Shown piece by piece: positions 32,276-41,332 of a DNA stretch of 64,000 nucleotides. The position numbers were made by a program, and so were the translations under genes. This DNA comes from Bradyrhizobium sediminis (lineage in GTDB: Bacteria; Pseudomonadota; Alphaproteobacteria; Rhizobiales; Xanthobacteraceae): positions 1,920,001 to 1,984,000 of the forward strand of contig NZ_CP076135.1 in NCBI RefSeq assembly GCF_018736105.1. Direction: 5' to 3'. Positions within the stretch are counted from its first letter, which is position 1; each line of letters starts with the position of its first letter. The notes beneath the pieces were generated by a model. That model searched no databases and was not told the origin of the DNA. It saw only the letters and a list, made by a program, of their open reading frames with translations.

Positions 32276-33697
32276 TTACTTCGGCGGCCTCGGATCGATC
32301 GGCGTGGTGCCGCGTACACCGAGAATATCCTCCAGCACTTTGGCGCCGGCGAGAAGCCTTGCCTCGCCGCGCGGCGGCGCCACCATCTGCAGGCCGACCG
32401 GCAAGCCGGACGCGGTGAACCCGCACGGCAGCGACAGCGCCGGGCAGCACACCAGCGTGATCGCATAGACGATGCCGAGCCATTCGACGTAGTTGTCGAA
32501 TTTCTTGCCGGCGCATTCGGCGACATAGCGGTTCTCGACCGGAAACGGTGCGACGATGGTCGCCGGCGTCAGCAGCAGATCGTAGCTGTTGAAAAATTCC
32601 AGCGTGCGCGCGGTCATCGCCACCCGCTGGGCCTCGGCGCGCTCGAGCTGCTCGACCGTGAGCTTGAGACCTTCCTCGATGTTCCAGATCACCTCGGGCT
32701 TGAGCTGATCGCGCTTCTCGCGCAGCAGCGCCGCCTTGCTGAGCGCGAAGTCGAAGGCGCGCAGCACGTGGAAGCATTCATGGGCCTCGCGCAGGTCCGG
32801 ATGCGCGTCCTCGACGATGGCGCCGGCCTCGGCGAAACGCTGCGCCGCCTTGCGGGTGATGGCGGCAACCTCGGGATCGACCGGGGTGATGCCGAGATCC
32901 GGCGAATAGGCGATGCGCTTCGGCTTGTTGCCGGAACGTGCGGCGGACAGGAACGAGGTCGGCAGCGCCGGCAGCGACAGCGGATCGGCCGCATGCTCGC
33001 CGCTCATGGCGTCGAGCAGCAGCGCGAGATCCTCGACATTGCGCGCCATCGGGCCCTGCACGCCGAGATTGCGGTCGATCGCGGCGGCCGGCGTATGCGC
33101 GACGCGGCCGATGCTCGGGCGCAGACCGACGATGCCGCAGAAGCTGGCGGGATTACGCAGCGAGCCGCCCATGTCGGAACCATGCGCCAGCCAGGCCATG
33201 CCGGTGGCGAGCGCCACCGCAGCTCCCCCGGAGGAGCCGGCGGCCGAGCGCGACGTATCCCAGGGATTGCGGGTCGCGCCGAACACCTCGTTGAACGTGT
33301 TGGCGCCGGCGCCGAATTCCGGCGTGTTGGATTTGGCGTAGATCACGCCGCCATTGCTTTCGAGATGTTCGACCAGGATATCGGAACGTGCGGGGATATT
33401 GTCCTTGTAGATCGGGGAGCCCTGCGTCGTCAGTACACCCGCGACATTGGTGAGGTCCTTGATCGGAACCGGCATGCCCGCCAGCAGGCCGCGGCTCCCG
33501 GCCGGCTTCTTCATCAGTTCTTTGGCATGCGCCCGGGCGCGGTCGAAGCACAGCGTCGGCAGCGCGTTCACCTTGCCGTCGACCTCGGCGATGCGCTTCT
33601 CCAGCACGTCGAGCAGATCGAGCGGGGTGACTTCGCCCTTGTTCAGTTTGTCGACGATGGCGCACGCCGTCGCATTTACCAGTCCCTGATCAGCCAC
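32276..33697 (-). CDS. Amidase signature family protein
   Basis: 473 residues from GTG 33697, with GGGAG upstream. The glycine/serine-rich signature SAAGSSGGAAVALATGMA and the oxyanion part SDMGGSLRNPASFCG carry the Ser-cisSer-Lys triad, with the Lys in PVPIKDLTNV. It hydrolyses a carboxylic amide in the cytosol; the substrate is not evident. Residues VAPPRGEARLL near the end match the C-terminal family motif. Divergent from an arylformamidase-like hydrolase. Confidence 0.92.
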   Translation of the reverse strand: MADQGLVNATACAIVDKLNKGEVTPLDLLDVLEKRIAEVDGKVNALPTLCFDRARAHAKELMKKPAGSRGLLAGMPVPIKDLTNVAGVLTTQGSPIYKDNIPARSDILVEHLESNGGVIYAKSNTPEFGAGANTFNEVFGATRNPWDTSRSAAGSSGGAAVALATGMAWLAHGSDMGGSLRNPASFCGIVGLRPSIGRVAHTPAAAIDRNLGVQGPMARNVEDLALLLDAMSGEHAADPLSLPALPTSFLSAARSGNKPKRIAYSPDLGITPVDPEVAAITRKAAQRFAEAGAIVEDAHPDLREAHECFHVLRAFDFALSKAALLREKRDQLKPEVIWNIEEGLKLTVEQLERAEAQRVAMTARTLEFFNSYDLLLTPATIVAPFPVENRYVAECAGKKFDNYVEWLGIVYAITLVCCPALSLPCGFTASGLPVGLQMVAPPRGEARLLAGAKVLEDILGVRGTTPIDPRPPK

Positions 33698-33802
33698 TCG
33701 TATTTCTCCCGTTCATTCCGGCTCGAAGCCACGGATTGCCTAGTGCTGTAAAACATTTTCCGGCAAAGTGGAAATACCCGCCGCCGTCCCGGAGATTCCC
33801 GC

Positions 33803-34654
33803 ATGTTGACGCCTTCAGATACGCCCGACTGGCGCAAGATGAGCCAGGAGGAGCGCGACCTCGGCCTCAACAACGGCGTTGCGGTTGCCGGCAGCGCCGA
33901 GATGGTCGCCGGCTGGGAGCAGCGCTCCGCCGAAATACGCAAGCGGCACCCCACGCATCTCGACCTCCGCTACGGCCCGCGCGACCGCAACCGGATCGAT
34001 TTCCTCAAGGCCGCGGAGAAGGTGCCGACGCTGCTGTTCATCCACGGCGGCTACTGGCAGAACCGGGCGAAGGAAGTCTTTGCGCTGTTTGCCGAAGGCC
34101 CGATGGCGCATGGCATTAATGTCGCGCTGATCGGCTACACGCTGGCGCCGGATGCGACGCTCGACCAGATCGTAGGTGAAATTCATCAGGGGATCGACTA
34201 CCTCGCCGGGCAATTGCCCGCGCTCGGCGCCGACGCGCGCGGGATCGTGGTGTCGGGCTGGTCGGCGGGCGGCCACCTCACCGCGATGGCGCTGTCGAAT
34301 CCGAATGTGCGGGCAGGCATGGCGATCTCGGGCGTCTATGATCTCGAGCCGATCCGGCACTCCTATCTCAACGTCAAGCTCGGGCTGGATGAAGCGATGT
34401 CGCGCCGTAACTCGCCCATGATGCAGGCCGGCGGCGCGCCAAAACCGCTGTCGCTGGTGGTGGGCGACGCCGAATTGCCGCTGCTGCGCCGGCAGACTTC
34501 GGATTTTGCCGGGCACCGCGCCAAATATGGATTGCCGGTGACCTATGAAGAGATCCCGGGCGCCAATCACTTTACGATCATGAACGAAATGCTGTCGCCG
34601 GCGGGGCGGGTAACGACGCTGATACGGCAGCTGTTCGAGAGGACGGCTATTTGA
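33803..34654 (+). CDS. Alpha/beta hydrolase, kynurenine-formamidase-like
   Basis: 283 residues. The motif HGGYW (in LLFIHGGYWQNR) is the oxyanion signature of alpha/beta-fold kynurenine formamidases; the nucleophile lies in SGWSAGGH, with Asp in VVGDAELPLL and His in PGANHFTI. The N-terminal PDWRKMSQEERDLGLNNG also fits. Tryptophan-pathway neighbours are absent, so other arylamide or ester substrates are possible. It is divergent from the amidase with a 105 bp gap. Confidence 0.82.
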   Translation: MLTPSDTPDWRKMSQEERDLGLNNGVAVAGSAEMVAGWEQRSAEIRKRHPTHLDLRYGPRDRNRIDFLKAAEKVPTLLFIHGGYWQNRAKEVFALFAEGPMAHGINVALIGYTLAPDATLDQIVGEIHQGIDYLAGQLPALGADARGIVVSGWSAGGHLTAMALSNPNVRAGMAISGVYDLEPIRHSYLNVKLGLDEAMSRRNSPMMQAGGAPKPLSLVVGDAELPLLRRQTSDFAGHRAKYGLPVTYEEIPGANHFTIMNEMLSPAGRVTTLIRQLFERTAI

Positions 34655-34656
34655 CC

Positions 34657-34760
34657 TCTTCCTGAGGAGCGGCGTCTTCGCCGCGTCTCGAAGGATGAGG
34701 GAGCGAGGTGCCAGCGTCCCATCCTTCGAGACGCCACTTCGCGGCTCCTCAGGATGAGGT
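34657..34760. repeat. Palindromic intergenic repeat, family B
   Basis: CTCTTCCTGAGGAGC..GCGTCTCGAAGGATGAGG faces CCATCCTTCGAGACGCC..GGCTCCTCAGGATGAGG, forming two mirrored halves. It fills the convergent gap between the formamidase-like gene and the SDR gene. Confidence 0.83.
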
Positions 34761-34779
34761 TGAGCTTGCGTCTATACCA

Positions 34780-35556
34780 CTACCCCCAGCCCGACGTGTG
34801 CCCGCCATCGACCGTAAAGATCACGCCCGAGGTATAGCCGGAGCGGTCGGAGGCGAGGAACGCCATCAGATCGCCGATCTCGCGGGTATGGGCGGGGCGG
34901 CCGAGCGGCATGCCCTTCTGAAATTCCTTGTAGCGGTTTTCGTCGCCGAACTGGTTCCTGGCGCGGGTCTTCAAGAGCGTGACGTGGCGATCGGTACCGA
35001 CCGGCCCGGGATTGATGCCGACCACGCGGATGTTGTCGGCAAGGCTTTTTCCCCCGAGCGCGCGGGTCAACGCCATCAGCGCGGCGTTGCCGGCGCTGCC
35101 GCAGATATAATTGGCGTCGAACTTCTCGCCGGCGGCGCCGATGTCGTTGATGATGACGCCGTGGCCGCGCGCCTTCATCTGCGCGTAGATGGCGCGGGTG
35201 AGGTTGATGTAGCCGAACACTTTCAGCTCCCAGGCATGACGCCAGGTCGCCTCGTCGATCTTGTCGATCGAGCCGCCGGGAATGTCGCCGGCATTGTTGA
35301 CGAGGATGTCGATATCGGCGGCGTCCTTCACCAGTTTCGCAATGTCCGCAGGGTTGCGCAGGTCGACGAGGGCAGTGGCGGCGTCGATCTGGTGCGCCGA
35401 GCGCAGCCGCTCGGCCAGCGCCTTCAACTGATCGCCGCTGCGGGCCGCAAGCAGCAGGTGGCAGCCCTCTTCGGCGAAGGCTTCGGCGGCGGCCGCGCCG
35501 ATGCCCTTCGATGCGCCCGTGATCAGGACGCGCTTGCCGCGCAAATGCAGGTCCAT
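34780..35556 (-). CDS. SDR-family protein with altered active site
   Basis: 258 residues from ATG 35556; upstream codons are not SDR-like. The cofactor motif TGASKGIG and NNAGD are normal. The catalytic region is not: the usual Ser is replaced in NDIGAAG, and the YxxxK motif reads YICGS, so the lysine is missing. The C-terminal INPGPVGTDR is intact. It may be a weak or non-classical dehydrogenase, or an isomerase/hydratase-like relative. It is not obviously in an operon. Confidence 0.85.
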   Translation of the reverse strand: MDLHLRGKRVLITGASKGIGAAAAEAFAEEGCHLLLAARSGDQLKALAERLRSAHQIDAATALVDLRNPADIAKLVKDAADIDILVNNAGDIPGGSIDKIDEATWRHAWELKVFGYINLTRAIYAQMKARGHGVIINDIGAAGEKFDANYICGSAGNAALMALTRALGGKSLADNIRVVGINPGPVGTDRHVTLLKTRARNQFGDENRYKEFQKGMPLGRPAHTREIGDLMAFLASDRSGYTSGVIFTVDGGHTSGWG

Positions 35557-35732
35557 GGCGATTTCTCTCTGTGATTGGGGGCCGGTCATCGGGTGGGACC
35601 GGATTGTTAGGCCGCCGCCGCTGAGACGGTCAACATTGCACTGCAGCGTTGCACCGCAGCCGACTTTGGTCCATTGCAATCCGATCCAGCAAACGGCGTT
35701 AGCGGCCCTTCAAGACCATAAGGAAATCCCCG

Positions 35733-36812
35733 ATGAGCAACGAAAAAAAGCAATACCGGATCGCGGTCATTCCCGGCGACGGCATCGGCAAGGAAGTGGC
35801 GCCGGAAGGGTTGCGGGTGCTGGAACAGGCCGCGAAAAAGCACGGAGTATCGGTGCATTTCGATCATTTCGATTTCGCCTCCTGGGACTATTACGAGAAG
35901 CACGGCGAGATGATGCCGGAGGACTGGAAGGCGAAGATCGGCAAGCATGACGCGATCTATTTCGGCGCGGTCGGCTGGCCCGCGAAGATCCCCGATCATG
36001 TTTCCCTGTGGGGATCGCTGATCAAGTTCCGCCGGGAGTTCGACCAGTACGTCAATTTGCGTCCGGTGCGGCTGATGCCGGGGGTGCCGTCGCCGCTCGC
36101 CAACCGCAAGCCCGGCGACATCGATTTCTGGGTGGTGCGCGAGAACACCGAGGGCGAATATTCATCGGTCGGCGGGCGGATGTTCCCGGATACCGACCGC
36201 GAATTCGTCACCCAGCAGACCGTGATGACCCGGATCGGCGTCGACCGCATCCTGAAATTCGCATTCGAGCTGGCGCAGTCGCGGCCGAAGAAGCACCTGA
36301 CCTCGGCGACCAAATCCAACGGCATCTCCATCACCATGCCGTATTGGGACGAGCGCGTGGAGGCGATGGCGAAAAACTATCCCAAGGTGAAGTGGGACAA
36401 GTACCACATCGACATTCTCACCGCGAACTTCGTGCTGCATCCGGATTGGTTCGACGTCGTGGTCGGTTCCAATTTGTTCGGCGACATCCTGTCCGATCTC
36501 GGTCCGGCCTGCACCGGCACCATCGGCATCGCGCCATCGGGCAACATCAACCCGGAAGGCCATTTCCCGTCGGTGTTCGAGCCGGTGCACGGCTCGGCGC
36601 CCGACATCGCGGGGCAGGGCATCGCCAACCCGATCGGCATGATCTGGTCGGGTGCGATGATGCTGGAGCACCTCGGCGAGAAGCAGGCGGCGGCCTCGAT
36701 CGTGGCTGCGATCGAACGCACGCTCGGCGAACGGACGCTGCGGACCCGCGATCTCGGCGGCAATGCCGATACGGTCGCGTGCGGCAAGGCGGTCGCGGAG
36801 ATGGTGGAGTAG
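35733..36812 (+). CDS. Tartrate / D-malate dehydrogenase family protein
   Basis: 359 residues, with AAGGA before ATG 35733. It is a member of the isocitrate/isopropylmalate dehydrogenase fold with VIPGDGIGKEV, RENTEGEYSSVGG, the metal-binding segment GSNLFGDILSDLG and FEPVHGSAPDIAG. The segment LWGSLIKFRREFDQYVNLRP is typical of tartrate dehydrogenase/D-malate decarboxylating dehydrogenase rather than LeuB. It oxidises tartrate or D-malate with NAD and a divalent metal. Stand-alone gene. Confidence 0.87.
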   Translation: MSNEKKQYRIAVIPGDGIGKEVAPEGLRVLEQAAKKHGVSVHFDHFDFASWDYYEKHGEMMPEDWKAKIGKHDAIYFGAVGWPAKIPDHVSLWGSLIKFRREFDQYVNLRPVRLMPGVPSPLANRKPGDIDFWVVRENTEGEYSSVGGRMFPDTDREFVTQQTVMTRIGVDRILKFAFELAQSRPKKHLTSATKSNGISITMPYWDERVEAMAKNYPKVKWDKYHIDILTANFVLHPDWFDVVVGSNLFGDILSDLGPACTGTIGIAPSGNINPEGHFPSVFEPVHGSAPDIAGQGIANPIGMIWSGAMMLEHLGEKQAAASIVAAIERTLGERTLRTRDLGGNADTVACGKAVAEMVE

Positions 36813-36820
36813 GGAAGCCG

Positions 36821-36948
36821 GACCCTCATGGTGAGGAGGCGCGATAGCGCCGTCTCGAACCATGAGGCCGGGCAATATCCACATCATCCACATCCTTCAT
36901 CCTCATCCCTCGAGACGCGGCCAAGTGGCCGCTCCTCGGGATGAGGCG
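36821..36948. repeat. Palindromic intergenic repeat, family B
   Basis: GACCCTCATGGTGAGGAGGC..CGTCTCGAACCATGAGG is followed by CTTCATCCTCATCCCTCGAGACGCGG..GCTCCTCGGGATGAGG. The remainder of the 480 bp gap to ompW (36949-37292) shows no gene apart from the FNR-like box below. Confidence 0.83.
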
Positions 36949-37200
36949 CCATGTGCGGCGGTTCAGGTTGTCGCCGCGATCCGTTTGCAATACTTCCACG
37001 CAGCCGCGATCTGGTTCTAGCTCGCTTCGTCGGAGCACAACGCCGAATGCGCCAACTGCGTTGACTATGCAGAATAGTTCCCACTCGAACGCGGTCCTCT
37101 GCAGATAGCAATCATTCGCGGACGTGCGATTCAGTTGCATTCGTGAGTTCCGTGTCGGCGCGGCAACAGTCGCGCGCGGTTTGTGCGGAGCACACACGAA

Positions 37201-37214
37201 TTGACGCAGATCAA
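37201..37214 (+). promoter_or_regulatory. FNR/FixK-type box upstream of ompW
   Basis: TTGACGCAGATCAA fits TTGA-N6-TCAA exactly and lies 78 bp before the ompW start codon. A class II position (-41.5) would put the transcript start near 37249. FixK2 of Bradyrhizobium and FNR of enteric bacteria use this symmetry. Confidence 0.55.
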
Positions 37215-37292
37215 TTTTTCGGATCGCGCGAAGGCATTTGTGAAGGTCAGTCGATGCGGAATCATTCGTACCGGCAAATATTGGGGATTTTC

Positions 37293-38003
37293 ATGAAGAC
37301 AAGAACAAGAACTGCGATCCCGTCGCTCGCTTTGGCTGCCGGGATCTTTGGACTCGCGACAGCCGCTTCAGCCGCTGATTTGCCGGTCTACACCAAGGCG
37401 CCGGCGGTCGAAGCCTGGAATCCCTGGATGATCCGCCTGCGCGCGCTCGGCGTCGTCACCCGTGATTCGGGCTGGGTCGACCAGGTGCCGGGATCGGGCC
37501 TGAAGACCTCGGATGCGATCATTCCGGAGCTCGACATCTCCTACTTCTTCACCCGCAACATCGCGGCCGAACTCATTCTCGGCGTCACCCGTCACGAAGT
37601 GACCGGTACCGGCGTCCCCGCCACGGCCGGCCTCGACGTGGGCAGGGCCTGGCTGCTGCCGCCGACGCTGACGCTGCAGTATCACTTCACCGATCTCGGC
37701 GCGTTCAAGCCCTATATCGGCGCCGGCGTGAACTATACGGTGTTCTTCAATCAGTCGGCCGGCAACACCTTCAACAATGCGGGCGTGATCGTCACCAACA
37801 GCCACCTGCAGAATACGTGGGCACCGGCCGCGCAGATCGGATTCGACTACATGATCAACAAGCATGTCGGCCTGAACGTCGACGTCAAGAAGATCTGGCT
37901 GCGTCCGAACTGGGACGGCACGCTCGGCGGCGGTGTGCCGGTCACCGGCAAGGTCAATCTCGATCCGTGGCTGATCGGAACCGGTCTGACCTACAAGTTC
38001 TGA
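37293..38003 (+). CDS. OmpW family outer membrane protein
   Basis: 236 residues from ATG 37293. A Sec signal peptide (ALAAGIFGLATAASA) ends before ADLPVYTKAP. The body has alternating beta-strand pattern, the OmpW signatures PPTLTLQYHF and FKPYIGAGVNYTVFF, and ends in LTYKF with the C-terminal Phe needed by the BAM machinery. OmpW is an eight-strand barrel for small hydrophobic molecules. An FNR/FixK-like site in its upstream region suggests low-oxygen control. Confidence 0.93.
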   Translation: MKTRTRTAIPSLALAAGIFGLATAASAADLPVYTKAPAVEAWNPWMIRLRALGVVTRDSGWVDQVPGSGLKTSDAIIPELDISYFFTRNIAAELILGVTRHEVTGTGVPATAGLDVGRAWLLPPTLTLQYHFTDLGAFKPYIGAGVNYTVFFNQSAGNTFNNAGVIVTNSHLQNTWAPAAQIGFDYMINKHVGLNVDVKKIWLRPNWDGTLGGGVPVTGKVNLDPWLIGTGLTYKF

Positions 38004-38058
38004 TATCCGACCGGATCTCGGTGGGGGCCGATGCGGCGGGGAGACCGGGCGAAGCCGC

Positions 38059-38973
38059 TCAGGTTCCCGCCGCGATCCTTCGGCAATGCTCCCACGCGGC
38101 GCCAATCAGGTTCTCGCTCGCCTCCGGCGTGCGGAACGCCGAATGCGCCGACAGCGTCACGTTGCGCAGCTTGTTCAGCGGGTGATCCTTCGGCAGCGGC
38201 TCGATGTTGAAGACGTCGAGGCCGGCGTGCCGGATCTGGCCCGACTTCAGCGCGTCGATCATCGCTTGCTCATCCACCATCGCTCCGCGCGCGGTGTTGA
38301 CGAGGATCACGCCCGGCTTCATCGCCGCGATGCGTTCTGCCGAGAGAAAGCCGCGGGTTTCGTCGTTCAGCAACAGGTGAAGCGAGACCACGTCGCTTTC
38401 GGCCAGCAATTTTTCCAGCGTCACGAAGTCGACGCCGGCAGAACTCTTCGGCGACCGGTTCCAGGCGATCACGCGCATGCCGCTGCCGCGCGCGATCCGC
38501 GCCACTTCCGCGGCGATGCCGCCGAAGCCGATCAGGCCGAGCGTCTTGCCGGTCAGCTGCATGCCGTCCTCGCGCAGCCAGTTGCCGGCGCGCATTTCGC
38601 GGTCCATCTCGGCGATGCCGCGCGCTGCCGCCCACATCAGCGCGATGGCGCATTCGGCCACCGCGGTATCGCCATAGCCCTTGATCAGGTGCACTTCGAT
38701 GCCGAGCCCGGCGAGTTCCTCCGGATTCATGTAGCTGCGCGCGCCGGTGCCCAGAAACACCACGTGCTTCAGGCCGGTGCATTTTTTCGCGATTTCGGTC
38801 GGCAGCGCGGTGTGATCGACGATGGCGATCTCGGCGCCGCCGAGCACCTCGGGGTACTGCTCCGGGGTGATATCGGGGTCGCGATGGATGCGGACCTTGG
38901 GATCGCCCGGTTTTTCCAGCCGCTCGAAGATGACGGCGAGCGATTCGTTGGCGTCGACAAAAACTCCGCGCAC
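38059..38973 (-). CDS. D-2-hydroxyacid dehydrogenase family protein
   Basis: 304 residues from GTG 38973 (GGAG upstream). The NAD-binding motif is GKTLGLIGFGGIAAEVARIA, the substrate Arg lies in VNTARGAMVDE, Glu in DVFNIEPLP and His in LSAHSAF. It interconverts 2-hydroxy and 2-keto acids in the cytosol. It follows the M20 amidohydrolase by 26 bp and lysR lies at the head of the same strand run, so a common transcript is likely. Confidence 0.88.
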   Translation of the reverse strand: MRGVFVDANESLAVIFERLEKPGDPKVRIHRDPDITPEQYPEVLGGAEIAIVDHTALPTEIAKKCTGLKHVVFLGTGARSYMNPEELAGLGIEVHLIKGYGDTAVAECAIALMWAAARGIAEMDREMRAGNWLREDGMQLTGKTLGLIGFGGIAAEVARIARGSGMRVIAWNRSPKSSAGVDFVTLEKLLAESDVVSLHLLLNDETRGFLSAERIAAMKPGVILVNTARGAMVDEQAMIDALKSGQIRHAGLDVFNIEPLPKDHPLNKLRNVTLSAHSAFRTPEASENLIGAAWEHCRRIAAGT

Positions 38974-38999
38974 TGAATTCTCCGGTGGTTGGCTGACGA

Positions 39000-40250
39000 T
39001 CAGGAAGCGACGCCGGCAAGCGCCAGCACGGTATGCATCAACACATTGGCGCCCGCGGCGCAATCGGCCTGCGTGGCGTCCTCGAGTTCGTTGTGGCTGA
39101 CGCCATCCTTGCAGGGCACGAACACCATCGCGGTGGGAATGCGGGTGTTGAGGTTGCAGGCATCATGGCCCGCGCCCGAGGTGATGCGCCGGTTGGAATA
39201 GCCGAGCGCCTGGGCCGCGTTCTCCACCGCATCGACCAGTTTGGGGTCGAAATGGGTCGGAGGCTTGCGCCAGACCAGATCGAGCTTGACGTTGACCTTG
39301 CGCCGCGCGGCGATCTCGGCCACCGCCACGCGCAAATCCCTGTCGAGCGCGTCCATGATCGCGGCGTCGGCGCTGCGGCAATCCACGGTGAAGGCGATTT
39401 CGCCGGGAATGACATTGCGCGAGGGGTTGGCAATCACGGCTTCGCCGATGGTGCCGACTGCCTTGGGTCCGTGCTTCCTCGCGATGCTCTCCATCGCCAG
39501 CACGATTTCCGACAGAGTGGCGAGCGCGTCGCGGCGCAGCGGCATCGGCGTCGAGCCGGCATGGCTTTCGAAGCCGGTGATCTTGCCGTCGTACCACAGC
39601 ACGCCCTGGCCGGAATCGACCACGCCGATGGTCTTGTGCTCGGCTTCCAGAATCGGACCCTGTTCGATGTGCAGCTCGACAAAGCTTGCGAATTTCTGCG
39701 TGCCGACCGGGGCTTCGCCGCGATAGCCGATGCTGTCCAGCGCCTCAGCCACGGTGACACCGTCGGCGTCCTTGCGCGACAGGATATCGTCGGTGGTGAA
39801 GTCGCCGACATACGCCGCCGAGGCCATCATCGCCGGGGCAAAGCGCGAGCCTTCCTCATTGGTCCAGTTGACGATGCAGATCGGCGCCTCGGTCTCGATC
39901 CCGGCATCGTTGAGCGTACGCACCACTTCGAGCGCCGCCAGCGTGCCGAGCACGCCGTCGAACTTGCCCCCCGTGGGCTGGGTATCGAGATGCGAGCCCA
40001 AGCCGACCGGCGGCTTCGACATGTCGCGGCCCTTGCGCAGGCCGAACATCGAGCCGAGCGCGTCGACGTGCACGTCGAGGCCCGCGGCCTCGCACGCCCG
40101 GCGGAACCAGTCGCGCACCTGCTTGTCTTCGGGGCCCAGCGTCAGCCGCCGCACCCCGCCTTTGGGGGTGCCGCCGAATTTCGCGGTTTCGTGAATCGTA
40201 TCCCAGAGCCGGGCGGAGTCGATCTGCAGGTTGGAAGCGATCTTGGTCAT
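39000..40250 (-). CDS. M20-family Zn-dependent amidohydrolase (allantoate / N-carbamoyl amino acid type)
   Basis: 416 residues. Metal ligands appear as GLGSHLDTQPTGGKFDG, NEEGSRFAP and HIEQGP, with the late SGAGHDACN His. This pattern is shared by allantoate amidohydrolases, beta-ureidopropionases and N-carbamoyl-L-amino-acid hydrolases, all of which release ammonia and CO2 from ureido groups. Gene follows lysR by 45 bp and precedes a 2-hydroxyacid dehydrogenase; the substrate is probably a ureido or hydantoin-derived acid, but this is inference. Confidence 0.9.
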   Translation of the reverse strand: MTKIASNLQIDSARLWDTIHETAKFGGTPKGGVRRLTLGPEDKQVRDWFRRACEAAGLDVHVDALGSMFGLRKGRDMSKPPVGLGSHLDTQPTGGKFDGVLGTLAALEVVRTLNDAGIETEAPICIVNWTNEEGSRFAPAMMASAAYVGDFTTDDILSRKDADGVTVAEALDSIGYRGEAPVGTQKFASFVELHIEQGPILEAEHKTIGVVDSGQGVLWYDGKITGFESHAGSTPMPLRRDALATLSEIVLAMESIARKHGPKAVGTIGEAVIANPSRNVIPGEIAFTVDCRSADAAIMDALDRDLRVAVAEIAARRKVNVKLDLVWRKPPTHFDPKLVDAVENAAQALGYSNRRITSGAGHDACNLNTRIPTAMVFVPCKDGVSHNELEDATQADCAAGANVLMHTVLALAGVAS

Positions 40251-40295
40251 GGAGCCATTTCCGGAAATTCAGGAGCCGCGCGCATTCGAGGGTTT

Positions 40296-41213
40296 TCAAT
40301 GACGCGCCTGCAGCGGCGCGTCAATGACAGTGCTGCCCTGCGCGAGGTTGGCGGCGAGTTCGGCCACGCGTTCGACCGCGACGGTGTCGGGGGAAGTGAG
40401 CCAGCTTGCCGCAAATGTCAGCAGCGGCATCTGCAGATTGGTCGACAGCAGTTGCAGCCGCCCATCCGCCATTTCGCTTTCGACGATCGCGGTTGGAATG
40501 ACCGCAATGCCGAGGCCTTCGATGGCCATGTGTACGACGGTGGCGATCGAAGCGCTGGCGTGCAGGCGCATCGGCGGCAAGTCCGGGCGATTGAACAGCG
40601 AGCGCACCAGTTCATAGGGTGGGGTCTTGCGCGGAAACGTGATCATGGGGAATTTCGCCAGATCGTGCACCGTCAGCCTGCGCTGGCCCAGCCCAAGCGA
40701 AGGGCTGGCGAGAAAGCCTACGGGATAGTCGCACAGCACCCGGTTGCTGACGGTCGGCGCCGTTATCGGCCCGAGCAGGAAGGCGAGCTCGATTTCCTGC
40801 GCCAAGAGCCGCGTCCGCAAGTTCGAGGTGATGTCGACCTCGATTTCGAGCGAGAGATTGGGATAGGTGCGATTGACGCTCTTGACCAGTTGCGACAGCC
40901 AGGTGTGGACGATGGTTTCGGCGACGCCGAGCCGCAGCACGCCACGCATCGCCGAGCGATCGCCGACCGCGGCCAGCATCTCCGAGCGCAGCCCGATCAG
41001 CTTCTCGGCATACACCATCATCTGCCGCCCGCTCGGTGTCGGCAGCACCATGCGCCGGTCGCGCTGCAGGAGCCTGACCCCGACCTCGTGCTCGAGCTGC
41101 GCGATCCGCTGCGAGATCGCAGGCTGGGTGGTGTTGAGCTTTTGCGCGGCGCCGCGAAAGCTGCCGAGCGTCACCACCCACATGAAGGTCTCGATTGCCT
41201 TGAAATCGACCAT
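40296..41213 (-). CDS. LysR-type transcriptional regulator
   Basis: 305 residues. The N-terminal helix-turn-helix is FRGAAQKLNTTQPAISQRIA, followed by a periplasmic-binding-protein-like effector domain. It is divergent from the DUF1445-ABC transporter genes and leads the M20-dehydrogenase genes on its own strand. A perfect palindrome with a T-N11-A core lies just upstream and probably is its operator for both sides. Confidence 0.92.
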   Translation of the reverse strand: MVDFKAIETFMWVVTLGSFRGAAQKLNTTQPAISQRIAQLEHEVGVRLLQRDRRMVLPTPSGRQMMVYAEKLIGLRSEMLAAVGDRSAMRGVLRLGVAETIVHTWLSQLVKSVNRTYPNLSLEIEVDITSNLRTRLLAQEIELAFLLGPITAPTVSNRVLCDYPVGFLASPSLGLGQRRLTVHDLAKFPMITFPRKTPPYELVRSLFNRPDLPPMRLHASASIATVVHMAIEGLGIAVIPTAIVESEMADGRLQLLSTNLQMPLLTFAASWLTSPDTVAVERVAELAANLAQGSTVIDAPLQARH

Positions 41214-41232
41214 GCTTCCAAAGCTCCCAGTT

Positions 41233-41282
41233 CGATAAATTCAATTTATCGATTTTGATCAAAAACAACGATTAGACATTAT
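41233..41282 (+). promoter_or_regulatory. LysR box and divergent promoter
   Basis: CGATAAAT-TCA-ATTTATCG (41233-41251) is a perfect eight-base inverted repeat and contains the LysR core T-N11-A (41236-41248). It lies 20 bp ahead of lysR. On the other side TTGATC (41255-41260) and CATTAT (41277-41282), 16 bases apart, may drive the DUF1445-ABC operon. Confidence 0.62.
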
Positions 41283-41332
41283 GCTAGCTCTATGGCCCAT
41301 TGGCTGTCGAGCTAATTTGGGCGGGATCGACG

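Noticed and set aside
17254..36948. CRISPR array or insertion sequences behind the repeated blocks
   Set aside because: Repeats are single dispersed palindromes of 80-125 bp without regular spacers, cas genes, transposase genes or target-site duplications.
39033..41258. 741-codon open frame opposite lysR and the M20 hydrolase
   Set aside because: Composition bias shadow; both opposite-strand genes carry full catalytic and DNA-binding motifs.
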